In this document: piece by piece, positions 44,442 to 53,714 of the stretch | Numbering within the stretch: position 1 is the first letter of the stretch | How the letters are laid out: each line of letters starts with the position of its first letter | From: Pseudomonas sp. Bc-h | Lineage (GTDB): Bacteria > Pseudomonadota > Gammaproteobacteria > Pseudomonadales > Pseudomonadaceae | Length of the DNA: 64,000 nt | Reading direction: 5' to 3' | Assembly: GCF_002080045.1 (NCBI RefSeq) | Contig: NZ_MUIN01000015.1 | Coordinates: 280,380 to 344,379, forward strand | Notes under the pieces: model-generated | The model's database searches: none | Told to the model about the DNA's origin: nothing | Seen by the model: the letters and a program-made list of their open reading frames with translations, nothing else | Program-made: the position numbers and the translations under genes

Positions 44442-45503
44442 TTACTGAGCGGTGACGGACGCGCTGCGCCACTGCTTTGGACTCAGTCCGAACCAGCGCT
44501 TGAAGGCGCGGGAGAAGGCGCTGGTCTCTGAGTATCCAAGCATCGAGGCCAATTGCGTGACGCTGAGGTGCTGTTGCTTAAGGTGGGCCATCGCCGACTC
44601 TTGGCGGATCTGATCCACCAGTTGCGTGAAGCTCAGGCCATATTCGCGGAGTTTGCGTTGCAGGGCCCATTCCGACAGGCCGAGGTTGTGGGCGATTTCG
44701 TCGAGGGCCGGTTCGCCCAGATGGAGGGTGGCGAGAATGGTCTGACGAGCGCGATCCAGCACGCTGGTTTCGCCGCCGGTATCACCCAGTTGGCGAATGG
44801 CGTCCTTGATCAGCATCAGCAGAATCGGGTCGCTGCCGGGCATGGCCTTGCCGATCAATTCACGTTTGGGGATGAGCAGGGAATTGCAGCCTTGCTCGAA
44901 CCTCACGTCGGCGTGAAAGGCCTCGCGGTGTTCATGCCAGTCTTCAGGCCTTGCGTGCTCGAACGCCACCTGCCGAGGTGCCCAGTCGGGGCCGAGCACA
45001 TGGCGAACCAGATTCATCGCCATGCCCATGGTCAATTCGGCGTCCTGGCGGCGTTCATGGATCGCGCCGTGTCGCACTTGATAGTCGAAGCGGTAACACT
45101 CGCCCTGGTCCACCAGTTCGATCAACGTACTGTGCTGATGGAAGGGAAAGGCCTGAGAAAAGTTGACCAGCGCGTCTTCCAGCGTGGCCGAACACAAGCC
45201 GATGTAGCCCAGCAGGCCCAGCGCCTGAGGCTGAAACTGCTGACCGTAACGCAGGCCGAAGTTGTCGCAACCGGTCTGCCGTGCCGCTTCTTCCAGCACC
45301 TTGCAGTAGTTGGTCAGCGGCAGGCTGAGGGTCGGATGCAGCAATTGTTCAGGGTCGATGCCGGCGCAGCCGAACACGCGGTCCAGATCACCACCTTGCT
45401 GCACGATAAAGCCATCCAGCCCATTGGCGGCAGCCGACAACACGCCGCGATTGCTGGCGGCGGAAGGGGTGGAAGCCGTTGTGGGAAGCATGGTCTGCAG
45501 CAT
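44442..45503 (-). CDS. AraC-family regulator, likely of ethanolamine use
   Basis: 353 residues. An N-terminal arabinose-binding-like domain is followed by a C-terminal AraC HTH (about 250-345): LDEIAHNLGLSEWALQRKLR, then TQLASMLGYSETSAFSRAF. Divergent from the ethanolamine permease/EutBC operon, so it probably controls it. The effector is inferred. Confidence 0.92.
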   Translation of the reverse strand: MLQTMLPTTASTPSAASNRGVLSAAANGLDGFIVQQGGDLDRVFGCAGIDPEQLLHPTLSLPLTNYCKVLEEAARQTGCDNFGLRYGQQFQPQALGLLGYIGLCSATLEDALVNFSQAFPFHQHSTLIELVDQGECYRFDYQVRHGAIHERRQDAELTMGMAMNLVRHVLGPDWAPRQVAFEHARPEDWHEHREAFHADVRFEQGCNSLLIPKRELIGKAMPGSDPILLMLIKDAIRQLGDTGGETSVLDRARQTILATLHLGEPALDEIAHNLGLSEWALQRKLREYGLSFTQLVDQIRQESAMAHLKQQHLSVTQLASMLGYSETSAFSRAFKRWFGLSPKQWRSASVTAQ

Positions 45504-45604
45504 TGAAATGAAGGGCCGTCAGGGTGTGTATGAATTTTATTCAAGCAAATGTCATACCTTGTTACGGGTTGGAGAAAGTTCGCGAAACGCGAGCGCACCC
45601 ATTT

Positions 45605-45694
45605 GCGGGAGGGAGCTTGCTCGCGAAAGCTTGGGTGCGGGCCCTATGGATGTGCCGAATGTACCGGCTTCTTCGCAAGCAAGCTCCCTCCCAC
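45605..45694. repeat. REP-like palindromic element (GGGAGGGAGC family)
   Basis: GCGGGAGGGAGCTTGCTCGC and, 45 bases on, GCAAGCAAGCTCCCTCCCAC. Same family as 4729-4815. Confidence 0.75.
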
Positions 45695-45872
45695 CCAGTA
45701 TGTCGAGGCGGACCTTTGCGGGCATGTCGAGGATTTGCTACCTGACGACCCATCACGTGAGAATCGATCTGGGAACTGAGGTTGCACGACCCCATCCATC
45801 CCTGACTCGAAATGAAGCACAGGCCCCCGATCGCGCGCCGGGTTGGCGCACCACCGCCAATCAGTCGCAAAA

Positions 45873-45911
45873 CTTGACCGCACACGACACCGCGCGTCCT
45901 GTGCGGTCAAG
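45873..45911. promoter_or_regulatory. Perfect 12-bp inverted repeat upstream of the ethanolamine operon
   Basis: CTTGACCGCACA and TGTGCGGTCAAG, 15 bases apart. GCAA/TTGC flanks extend it to 18 bp with two mismatches. It ends 72 bases before the permease start. It could be a regulator site or an RNA hairpin in the leader. Confidence 0.6.
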
Positions 45912-45983
45912 CCTTGCCGGTAAACCTGTGGCTATGCTCGACGTCAGGCAAATACCGTCGCTTGGCTACCGGGGTGCACACTC

Positions 45984-47336
45984 ATGACTGTTACACAACT
46001 CAAACCGACATTGGGAACCCTGCATCTGTGGGGACTGGCCGTGGGCCTGGTGATTTCCGGCGAGTACTTCGGCTGGAGTTACGGCTGGGGCACCGCAGGC
46101 ACCCTGGGTTTCCTCGTCACCACGCTGATGGTGGCGGTGATGTACACCTGCTTCATCTTCAGTTTCACCGAGCTGACCACCGCCATCCCCAACGCCGGGG
46201 GGCCGTTCGCCTACAGCCTGCGCGCCTTTGGCGTGACTGGCGGGATGATCGCCGGGCTGGCAACGCTGATCGAGTTCGTCTTCGCGCCGCCGGCGATCGC
46301 CATGGCGATCGGCGCGTACCTCAACGTGCAGTACCCGTCCCTTGACCCGCGAGTCGCGGCCATCGGCGCGTACATCGTATTCATGACTCTGAACATCCTT
46401 GGCGTCAGCATTGCCGCGACCTTCGAGCTGGTGGTGACGGTATTGGCCGTGGCCGAACTGCTGGTGTTCATGGGCGTGGTCGCACCCGGCTTCAGCTTCA
46501 GCAACTTCGTGCTGGGCGGCTGGGCCGGTTCCGACACCTTCAGCCTGCCTGCGATCAGCGGCATCTTCGCGGCCATCCCGTTCGCCATCTGGTTTTTCCT
46601 CGCCATCGAGGGCGCGGCCATGGCCGCCGAAGAGGCGAAAGACCCGAAACGCACGATCCCTCGCGCTTATGTCGCAGGCATCCTGACCCTCGTGGTGTTG
46701 GCCATCGGCGTGATGATTTTTGCGGGCGGCGTGGGCGACTGGCGCGCACTGTCGAACATCAACGACCCACTGCCGCAGGCAATGAAAGCAGTGGTCGGCA
46801 ACAACTCCAACTGGATGCACATGCTGGTGTGGATCGGCCTGTTCGGTCTGGTCGCCAGTTTTCACGGCATCATTCTTGGCTATTCCCGTCAGTTCTTTGC
46901 CTTGGCCCGCGCAGGTTTTCTGCCTCCAAGCCTGGCCAAGCTGTCGCGCTTTCAGACCCCGCACCGTGCGATTCTCGCGGGCGGCGTCGTGGGTATTCTG
47001 GCCATCCTCAGTGACGGCCTGGTCAACCTGCAAGGCATGACGCTGACCGCTGCGATGATCACCATGTCGGTGTTTGGCGCTATCGTGATGTACATCGTCA
47101 GCATGCTCAGCCTGTTCAAACTGCGTCGCAGCGAACCGAATCTGGAACGCAGCTTCCGCGCTCCGGGTTACCCGATCGTCCCGGGCATCGCGCTGGTGCT
47201 GGCGGTGGTCTGCCTGGTGGCGATGGTCTGGTTCAATCTGGTGATTTGCGGCATCTTCCTCTGTCTGATGGCAGCGGGCGCGCTGTTCTGCAAAGTGGTC
47301 CGCAGTCGCGGCGCGGTTGTTGCAGTCGCGAGTTAG
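45984..47336 (+). CDS. eat: Ethanolamine permease
   Basis: 450 residues, twelve membrane helices, APC superfamily. GEYFGWSYGWGTAG near residue 30 and ELTTAIPNAGGPFAYSLRAF are typical of ethanolamine permeases. First gene of the operon with eutB and eutC, so it imports ethanolamine for the lyase. Confidence 0.93.
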   Translation: MTVTQLKPTLGTLHLWGLAVGLVISGEYFGWSYGWGTAGTLGFLVTTLMVAVMYTCFIFSFTELTTAIPNAGGPFAYSLRAFGVTGGMIAGLATLIEFVFAPPAIAMAIGAYLNVQYPSLDPRVAAIGAYIVFMTLNILGVSIAATFELVVTVLAVAELLVFMGVVAPGFSFSNFVLGGWAGSDTFSLPAISGIFAAIPFAIWFFLAIEGAAMAAEEAKDPKRTIPRAYVAGILTLVVLAIGVMIFAGGVGDWRALSNINDPLPQAMKAVVGNNSNWMHMLVWIGLFGLVASFHGIILGYSRQFFALARAGFLPPSLAKLSRFQTPHRAILAGGVVGILAILSDGLVNLQGMTLTAAMITMSVFGAIVMYIVSMLSLFKLRRSEPNLERSFRAPGYPIVPGIALVLAVVCLVAMVWFNLVICGIFLCLMAAGALFCKVVRSRGAVVAVAS

Positions 47337-47384
47337 GCTGTAGTTGCTGGTCAATACGTGGTGGATCGATAAGGATGAGGGCTT

Positions 47385-48776
47385 ATGAGTTTTTCCCACA
47401 GCATCGGTGGCATGGTCTGGCGCTTCGACAGCCTGCGCGAACTCATGGCCAAGGCTAGCCCCGCGCGCTCCGGTGACTTCCTCGCGGAAATCGCCGCCAG
47501 CAGCGACGCCGAGCGCGCGGCGGCGCAAATGGCCCTGGCCGACGTGCCGCTCAAGCGGTTTCTTACCGAAGCGTTGATCCCTTACGAGCAGGACGAAGTC
47601 ACGCGCCTGATTGTGGACAGTCACGATCAGGCCGCCTTCTCGGTGGTGAGTCACCTGACCGTCGGCGGCTTTCGCGACTGGCTGCTGGGCGACGACGCCA
47701 CCGAAGCCAGCCTCAAGGCATTGGCGCCGGGGCTGACGCCGGAAATGGCGGCGGCGGTGTCAAAGATCATGCGTGTGCAGGATCTGGTGCTGGTGGCGCA
47801 GAAGATCCGCGTGGTCACGCGGTTCCGCAATACCGTAGGATTGCGCGGGCGGATGTCCACCCGGCTGCAACCCAATCATCCGACCGACGACCCCGCAGGC
47901 ATCGCCGCCAGCGTGCTCGACGGTCTGTTGTATGGTAACGGCGATGCCATGATCGGCATTAACCCGGCCACCGACAGCATCAGCGCCATCACCGAGCTGC
48001 TTAAGATGCTCGACGGCGTGATTCGTCATTACGAGATTCCCACTCAATCCTGCGTGCTGACCCACGTCACCTCGTCGGTGGCGGCCATTGAAAAGGGCGT
48101 GCCGGTTGATCTAGTGTTTCAGTCCATCACCGGCACCGAGGCGGCCAACAGCAGCTTCGGTATCAGCCTGGATATTCTCCAGGAAGGCTACGAAGCGGGC
48201 TTGAGCCTCAATCGCGGCACGTTGGGCAACAACCTGATGTATTTCGAAACCGGGCAGGGCAGCGCGCTGTCGGCCAATGCCCATCACGGCGTCGACCAGC
48301 AGACCTGCGAAGCCCGCGCCTATGCCGTCGCCCGGCATTTCAATCCGTTTCTGGTCAATACCGTGGTCGGCTTCATCGGCCCGGAATACCTGTACAACGG
48401 CAAGCAGATCATTCGCGCCGGCCTGGAAGACCACTTCTGCGGCAAGTTGTTGGGCGTGCCCATGGGTTGCGATATCTGCTACACCAACCATGCCGAAGCC
48501 GATCAGGACGACATGGACATGTTGCTGACCCTGCTCGGGGTTGCGGGCATCAACTTCATCATGGGCATTCCCGGTTCCGACGACGTGATGCTGAACTACC
48601 AGACCACCTCGTTCCATGACGCGTTGTACGCGCGCAAGACCATTGGCTTGCGCCCGGCGCCGGAGTTCGAAGAGTGGCTGACGCGCATGGATATCCTGCG
48701 TCAGGACGACAACAGCGTGCGGCTGGGGCAGGGTGTTCCGCCGTTATTCCGCAAAGCGCTGGCGCAGCTGAAATAG
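47385..48776 (+). CDS. eutB: Ethanolamine ammonia-lyase large subunit EutB
   Basis: 463 residues, TIM-barrel large subunit. Motifs include NPATDSISAI, TGTEAANSSFGI, ETGQGSALSANAHHG and MGCDICYTNHAEADQDD. With EutC it turns ethanolamine into acetaldehyde and ammonia using adenosylcobalamin. Cytoplasmic. No microcompartment genes are nearby. Confidence 0.97.
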   Translation: MSFSHSIGGMVWRFDSLRELMAKASPARSGDFLAEIAASSDAERAAAQMALADVPLKRFLTEALIPYEQDEVTRLIVDSHDQAAFSVVSHLTVGGFRDWLLGDDATEASLKALAPGLTPEMAAAVSKIMRVQDLVLVAQKIRVVTRFRNTVGLRGRMSTRLQPNHPTDDPAGIAASVLDGLLYGNGDAMIGINPATDSISAITELLKMLDGVIRHYEIPTQSCVLTHVTSSVAAIEKGVPVDLVFQSITGTEAANSSFGISLDILQEGYEAGLSLNRGTLGNNLMYFETGQGSALSANAHHGVDQQTCEARAYAVARHFNPFLVNTVVGFIGPEYLYNGKQIIRAGLEDHFCGKLLGVPMGCDICYTNHAEADQDDMDMLLTLLGVAGINFIMGIPGSDDVMLNYQTTSFHDALYARKTIGLRPAPEFEEWLTRMDILRQDDNSVRLGQGVPPLFRKALAQLK

Positions 48777-48810
48777 CCGTTGAAACAGCCGTTGAAGAAG
48801 GACATCGGTC

Positions 48811-49629
48811 ATGAGTGATGACAACAAATCGCCCGCGCACGTCGATGCATGGCGACAGCTGCGTTCGCTGACCTCCGCGCGCATTGCCCTTGGCCATGCT
48901 GGCACCAGTCTGCCGACTTCCGCGCAACTGGATTTCCAGTTCGCCCACGCCCAGGCCCGGGACGCCGTGCATCTGCCGTTCGATCACGCTGCCTTGAGTG
49001 AACAGCTCGCTGGCCGTCAGCGTGATAGCCTGGCCGTTCACAGCTCGGCGACGGATCGCAACATCTATCTACAGCGGCCTGATCTGGGGCGCAGGCTGTC
49101 GGCCGATTCGGTCGAGCAGCTGCGCAGCTATGGTGAGGCACATCCCGAGGGCTTCGATCTGGCAGTGGTGGTGGCGGACGGTTTGTCCTCACTGGCGGTT
49201 CAGCGCCACAGCCCGTTGATGCTCGAACGCATCGACGAACTGGCCGCGGCAGAAGGCTGGAGCGTGGCGCCGGTGGTGCTGGTTGAGCAGGGTCGCGTCG
49301 CGGTGGCCGATGAAGTGGCCGAACTGCTCAAGGCGCGGATGGTGGTGATTTTGATCGGCGAGCGCCCGGGCCTCAGTTCTCCGGACAGCCTGGGCCTGTA
49401 TTTCACCTACGCACCTCGGGTCGGCCTGAACGACGCGTCACGCAATTGCATTTCCAATGTGCGACTCGAAGGCATGAGCTACGCCATGGCCGCGCACAAG
49501 TTGCTCTATTTGATGCGCGAGGCGTGGCGTCGGCAGTTGTCCGGGGTGAACCTCAAGGACGACGCCCAGGTGCCGGTGCTGGAAGAAGGCCAAGGCGTGC
49601 GGCCGGGGAATTTTTTGATGGGTGGGTAG
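48811..49629 (+). CDS. eutC: Ethanolamine ammonia-lyase small subunit EutC
   Basis: 272 residues. SARIALGHAGTSLPT near the N terminus and YLQRPDLGRRLS match EutC. It provides the cobalamin-binding partner of EutB. AAGGA sits nine bases before the ATG. Last gene of the operon; the repeat array follows. Confidence 0.96.
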   Translation: MSDDNKSPAHVDAWRQLRSLTSARIALGHAGTSLPTSAQLDFQFAHAQARDAVHLPFDHAALSEQLAGRQRDSLAVHSSATDRNIYLQRPDLGRRLSADSVEQLRSYGEAHPEGFDLAVVVADGLSSLAVQRHSPLMLERIDELAAAEGWSVAPVVLVEQGRVAVADEVAELLKARMVVILIGERPGLSSPDSLGLYFTYAPRVGLNDASRNCISNVRLEGMSYAMAAHKLLYLMREAWRRQLSGVNLKDDAQVPVLEEGQGVRPGNFLMGG

Positions 49630-49649
49630 ACCCTGGATTGATCCGGCGC

Positions 49650-50500
49650 CGCCTTCGCCACTGTCGTAACCTCCAGCCGCTCCCACAGGGTCCGGGGTGT
49701 CTGGAGCTCGGCGGGATGTTTTGAGTCGGGCGCTGTTCAGGCAAACGCAGCACATCCTGTGGGACACTCCGGAGGTCACGACGGCAGCAAAGGCGGCGTG
49801 GCAGTCAGCATCGAATTGCCTGACCCACCGCTTCGCCACTGTCGTAACCTCCAGCAGCTCCCAAAGGGTCCGGGGTGTCTTGAGGTCGGGCGCTGTGCAT
49901 GCAGGATGTTTTGAGTCGGGCGCTGTTCGTGCAAACGCAGCACATCCTGTGGGACACGCCGGAGGTCACGACGGCAGCGAAGGCGGCGTGGCAGTCAGCA
50001 TCGAATTGCCTGACCCACCGCTTCGCAACTGTCGTAACCTCCAGTTCACAGCAGCTCCCACAGGGTCCGGGGTGTCTGGAGGTCGGCCGTAGTGCATGCA
50101 GGATGTTTTGAGTCGGGCGCTGTTCAGGCAAACGCAGCACATCCTGTGGGAGACGCCGGAGGTCACGACGGCAGCGAAGGCGGCGTGTCAGCCAGCATCG
50201 AACTGCCTGAACCACCGCTTCGCCACTGTCGTAACCTCCAGCACGACGGCAGCGAAGGCGGCGTGTCAGCCAGCATCGAACTGCCTGAACCACCGCTTCG
50301 CCACTGTCGTAACCTCCAGCAGCTCCCACAGGGTCCGGGGTGTCTTGAGGTCGGGCGCTGTGCATGCGGGATGTTTCGAGTCGGGCGCTGTTCATGCAAA
50401 CGCAGCACATCCTGTGGGAGACGCCGGAGGTCACGACGGCAGCGAAGGCGGCGTGTCAGTCAGCATCGAACTGCCTGACCCACCGCTTCGCCACTGTCGA
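49650..50500. repeat. Array of inverted-repeat elements, five units
   Basis: One partial right arm (49650-49690) plus hairpin units at about 49756-49867, 49946-50064, 50143-50332 and 50411-50499. Each has a left arm beginning CCTGTGGG, a loop of about 30 bases, and a right arm ending CTCCCACAGG. A spacer of about 80 bases (with GTCGGGCGCTGT repeated twice) joins units; period is 178-197 bases. The last unit is truncated. Arms of about 40 bases could form long hairpins. It fills the gap between convergent eutC and the hydroxylase. Short open frames here are repeat artefacts. It is not CRISPR: units are too long and carry no unique spacers. Confidence 0.88.
50164..50319. repeat. 78-base perfect tandem duplication within the array
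   Basis: The segments 50164-50241 and 50242-50319 appear identical, beginning CACGACGGCAGCGAAGGC. They duplicate part of one arm, the loop and part of the other arm. Confidence 0.85.
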
Positions 50501-50508
50501 TTGGCAAC

Positions 50509-51663
50509 TCATCGCTGCAACACCAATATCCGCGACAGCAACTCATCCCGATCCACATAACACCCCTGAAAATGCCGGGCGCCGCTGGTGGGGTCGAAGG
50601 CGTCGCGGGCGTGCAGGGTGCGGCGGTTGTCGAAGCACCACAGCTGCCCGGCTTCCAGGCGCTGACGAAACTGAAAGCGTGGCTCGCGGGTCATGGCAAT
50701 GAAGTGCCGATACGCCCGGTAATACGGCAGCATCACATCCGGCTCGATGTTGAACGCCCCGCGCAGGAAGTTGGCCATGCGAATCTCGGCAACTTCCCCT
50801 GTGACATCCAGCGCGATGACCGGTGCCAGGCAGCGATAGTCACTGCGCCGATCCTTGTTGCGAAACTCCACAGGCACTTCGCACAACAGACGGTAAGCCT
50901 GCGGGTCTTCCTGACGCAGGGTTTGTGCAATCGCAAAACCATCGACAAAACGGCTGTCGCCACCTTCCGCGTCATTGATCAGGCAATGCAGAAACTGCAA
51001 ACCCGGCTGCAGCTCGCGAGTCGGCAGGTCGGTGTGCAGTGGCAGGTTGAAAGCGGTGTAGGCGTTGCTGTCGGCGTCGACCTTGGATTGCACGTTGAAC
51101 AGCACGCCGAAGTTGCTCTCGCGGATGAATGAAATGCGCTGGGCCAGCAGGCTCAACGAGCCCGGCTCTGTCGGCACGCCGCGCACCTGAGACAGGCCGA
51201 TGTCGCGCACAGCCAGCAGCCAGTCGAGCAGGGCGCTGTCGTCATTCATCACCGCCGAGTATTCGAAGACGGGCAGCGTCAGCCCTGCGACCCACCGCTG
51301 TTTGCGCGCACGTGTTGCCTGTCGTTCTGCGCGTGACGCATCGTCGTAGGCGTGTGCCCGCAACCAGCCCGGGTCGTAGCGGCTGTCATGACCGTCTTCC
51401 CATTGCACCCGCAGCGCGCCCTGATCATCGACCTCGACACTCAGCGGCTCAAGATGCTCGGGCACGTCGGCGATTTCGAACACCTGCTCGCGGGTCACGC
51501 TGTACACGCACTGCGAGCATGGACAGTTGTCACGCAGCCACAGGTGATGAAAGGGGCTGCGGCGCTGGTCCGCCCAGGTGACTTCGATGAGGTCCGGGGC
51601 CAGCTGCGCGCTGAGCAGTGGGCTGATCAACGGATAGGTTCGGTAGTCGGCGATGGCGTTCAT
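50509..51663 (-). CDS. Gamma-butyrobetaine-hydroxylase-like Fe(II)/2-oxoglutarate dioxygenase
   Basis: 384 residues from ATG 51663. An N-terminal zinc-binding-type domain has RDNCPCSQC with three cysteines. Iron ligands are in LHTDLPTRE (HxD) and, near the C terminus, RTLHARDAF (His). The family hydroxylates gamma-butyrobetaine to carnitine or trimethyllysine. It is the second gene after an EamA exporter, with 32 bases between. The substrate is inferred from family only. Confidence 0.88.
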   Translation of the reverse strand: MNAIADYRTYPLISPLLSAQLAPDLIEVTWADQRRSPFHHLWLRDNCPCSQCVYSVTREQVFEIADVPEHLEPLSVEVDDQGALRVQWEDGHDSRYDPGWLRAHAYDDASRAERQATRARKQRWVAGLTLPVFEYSAVMNDDSALLDWLLAVRDIGLSQVRGVPTEPGSLSLLAQRISFIRESNFGVLFNVQSKVDADSNAYTAFNLPLHTDLPTRELQPGLQFLHCLINDAEGGDSRFVDGFAIAQTLRQEDPQAYRLLCEVPVEFRNKDRRSDYRCLAPVIALDVTGEVAEIRMANFLRGAFNIEPDVMLPYYRAYRHFIAMTREPRFQFRQRLEAGQLWCFDNRRTLHARDAFDPTSGARHFQGCYVDRDELLSRILVLQR

Positions 51664-51695
51664 GGGCGATGCTCCTTGGGCAGAAAACTCGCGGT

Positions 51696-52667
51696 TCAGA
51701 GGATTGAAGGGCACTGGGTATCGTCGCGGGCCGGGGCGAGGATGATGCGCACCGAGTACGCGGTGCCGAACAGAATCAGCACCAGCCCGATGACTTCGGC
51801 CATGTTCGGCAAGCGACCGTGAAAGGCCAGCCCCAAGACCGTGGCGAAGAAGGATTCCAGCGCGATCAACTGGCCTGACAGCACCATCGGCAGGCGCCGT
51901 GACGCCAGGTTCCAGGCCCCGGCACCCATCACCGAAGACAACAGCGCGATCAATAGCGCCCAGCCATAGAGGTGCCAGGCCTCGGGCGTGGCGAAGCCCA
52001 GTGTTGGCAGGCGTAACAAGTCCATGGCCCAGGCCAGTGGCGTCAGCATCAGCGCGGCGAGGCCTGCGCCGATCATCATCAGGCAGGTCCAGGCGCTGGT
52101 AGCGCCTGTGTGCAGATGCTCCATCGCCATCTGGTTGATCACGCTGAACGACAGCCAGATCAACACTGCGCCCAGAGAGAAAACCAGCCCGGCCCACAAC
52201 ACCGTTCCCGCGCCGGGGGGATCGCGTAGCACCTGCACGTTGATCATCACCAGCCCCAGGCACAGCAGCGAGATCGGCAGGAGCAACTGACCCCAGCGCA
52301 GCGCGCGGTGGGTGGCGTTACCCAGCAGTGCCTGCAACACCGGAACGGCGCCGATGAACGCGGCGATCATCAGCGGCCCGCCGTAAATCACGCCGCCTGC
52401 AATACAACTGCTGTAGGCCAGATACCCCAGCACGCCGAGGGCCATGCCGATGAGCCACTGCCGTGGACGCAGGCCGCGCAATTGTGAGCGGTACAGCGGC
52501 AGCAACAGGACGCCAAGCACACCGGCCATCATGAAGCGCACCAGCATGAAGTCCGCAATGCTGTAGCCCTGCAGCACGTAGGGCGCGATGAAATTGCAGG
52601 CCCAGCTCAAGGTCGCCAGTACCGCGAAACCCACGCCTTGCCAGATGATCGAACGCGATGAGCGCAT
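51696..52667 (-). CDS. EamA-family (DMT) transporter
   Basis: 323 residues from ATG 52667, where AGGAG lies six bases upstream; the longer frame to 52799 crosses the promoter region. Ten predicted membrane helices in two EamA repeats. It probably exports or imports a small metabolite, and is co-transcribed with the dioxygenase. Divergent from a LysR gene. Confidence 0.88.
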   Translation of the reverse strand: MRSSRSIIWQGVGFAVLATLSWACNFIAPYVLQGYSIADFMLVRFMMAGVLGVLLLPLYRSQLRGLRPRQWLIGMALGVLGYLAYSSCIAGGVIYGGPLMIAAFIGAVPVLQALLGNATHRALRWGQLLLPISLLCLGLVMINVQVLRDPPGAGTVLWAGLVFSLGAVLIWLSFSVINQMAMEHLHTGATSAWTCLMMIGAGLAALMLTPLAWAMDLLRLPTLGFATPEAWHLYGWALLIALLSSVMGAGAWNLASRRLPMVLSGQLIALESFFATVLGLAFHGRLPNMAEVIGLVLILFGTAYSVRIILAPARDDTQCPSIL

Positions 52668-52810
52668 GTGGACTCCTGATAAAGGGGCGGGATCCAGGCC
52701 TTGCCAAGGGTTTCTGGTCGCGTGATATGCCACGAGACTGGCGCTCATCTTGCCGACCACTCCGGCTGTGCTACAAATGATGTCTTCGTCACCATGCATT
52801 ACTGGAAATT

Positions 52811-53713
52811 ATGAATAAGCTCGGTAAATCGCTACCACCGCTGGCCAGTCTGTTGCCGTTCGAGGCCGCGGCCCGCTTGCTGAGTTTTTCCCGTGCCGCC
52901 GAGGAGCTGAACCTGACGCAGGCGGCGGTCAGCCGGCAGATACGAGCCCTGGAGGAAAACCTCGGCATCGCGCTTTTTCAACGACGCAACCGGGCGGTCT
53001 TCCTCACCGATGCCGGTCGGGAGTTCAGCCTTACGCTGGGTAATGCACTGCGCGATGTCGCCAGCACCGCAGATCGCCTGCGCGGAGTGGCGGGGAACAA
53101 TGAGGTGGTGTTGCTGTGTCAGCCCTGCGAGGCCTTTCACTGGTTGATGCCGAGGTTGTCTGACTTCCACCAGCGGTACCCGGAAATCGAGCTAAAGATG
53201 GTCACCTGGGCCAATCCGCTGACCGACTTCCAGGGCTATTTCGATGTAGCGATGCAGAGCAGCAACCGTGATCACGGCCTGCATCCATTGCTGTTCACCG
53301 CGGCGGACGAGGTCTTTCCGGTGTGCAGCCCGCGTTACCTGCAAAGTCGCGCACCGTTGAGCACGTTCGAAGATCTGGCCGGCCACACGTTGCTGTATCA
53401 CGACGCGCTGCCAGCCTATCAACTGGAGTGGGATACGTGGCTGGCGACATTCGGGCATGAGGTCCCGCGCAGTGCACGCGGGTTATCGTTCGACAACTAC
53501 TCGCTGATGCTGCACGCGGCGGTCGAAGGTCACGGGCTGGCGATGGGGTGGCGGCGGACCTCACAGCGCATGCTCGACAGCGGCGTGCTGGTGGCGCCAT
53601 TGCGCGAGACCGTGCATCTGACCGAGGCGTTGTCGGTCTACCGTCGCCACGGGCAGGCGCGCCGGGAAGAGGCGAACCTGCTGGTGGAGTGGTTGCGTAC
53701 CGAACTGGCGTGA
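52811..53713 (+). CDS. LysR-family regulator (GcvA-like)
   Basis: 300 residues. HTH: FEAAARLLSFSRAAEELNLT, then QAAVSRQIRALEENLGIALF, the GcvA-type pattern. Complete ligand domain. Divergent from the EamA/dioxygenase pair, so likely its regulator. Confidence 0.93.
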   Translation: MNKLGKSLPPLASLLPFEAAARLLSFSRAAEELNLTQAAVSRQIRALEENLGIALFQRRNRAVFLTDAGREFSLTLGNALRDVASTADRLRGVAGNNEVVLLCQPCEAFHWLMPRLSDFHQRYPEIELKMVTWANPLTDFQGYFDVAMQSSNRDHGLHPLLFTAADEVFPVCSPRYLQSRAPLSTFEDLAGHTLLYHDALPAYQLEWDTWLATFGHEVPRSARGLSFDNYSLMLHAAVEGHGLAMGWRRTSQRMLDSGVLVAPLRETVHLTEALSVYRRHGQARREEANLLVEWLRTELA

Positions 53714-53714
53714 T

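Larger units (their letters stand above)
45504..45983. other. Intergenic control region of the ethanolamine operon
   Basis: About 480 bases without a convincing gene. It contains a REP-like element (45605-45694) and a strong inverted repeat (45873-45911). Confidence 0.5.

Noticed and set aside
45966..47654. Long minus-strand frame opposite the ethanolamine permease and eutB
   Set aside because: Antisense shadow rich in His/Gln/Arg/Asp; the plus strand encodes a clear permease and EutB.
49650..50500. CRISPR array
   Set aside because: Repeat units are about 180-197 bases with conserved spacers, not short repeats with unique spacers; no cas genes.
49438..50702. Short frames encoding repeated Pro/Arg/Ser-rich peptides in the repeat region
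   Set aside because: All arise from the tandem repeats; no start signals or conserved protein.
51664..52263. Upstream extension of the dioxygenase frame
   Set aside because: It runs through the coding region of the EamA transporter in another frame. The start at 51663 matches the family N terminus.
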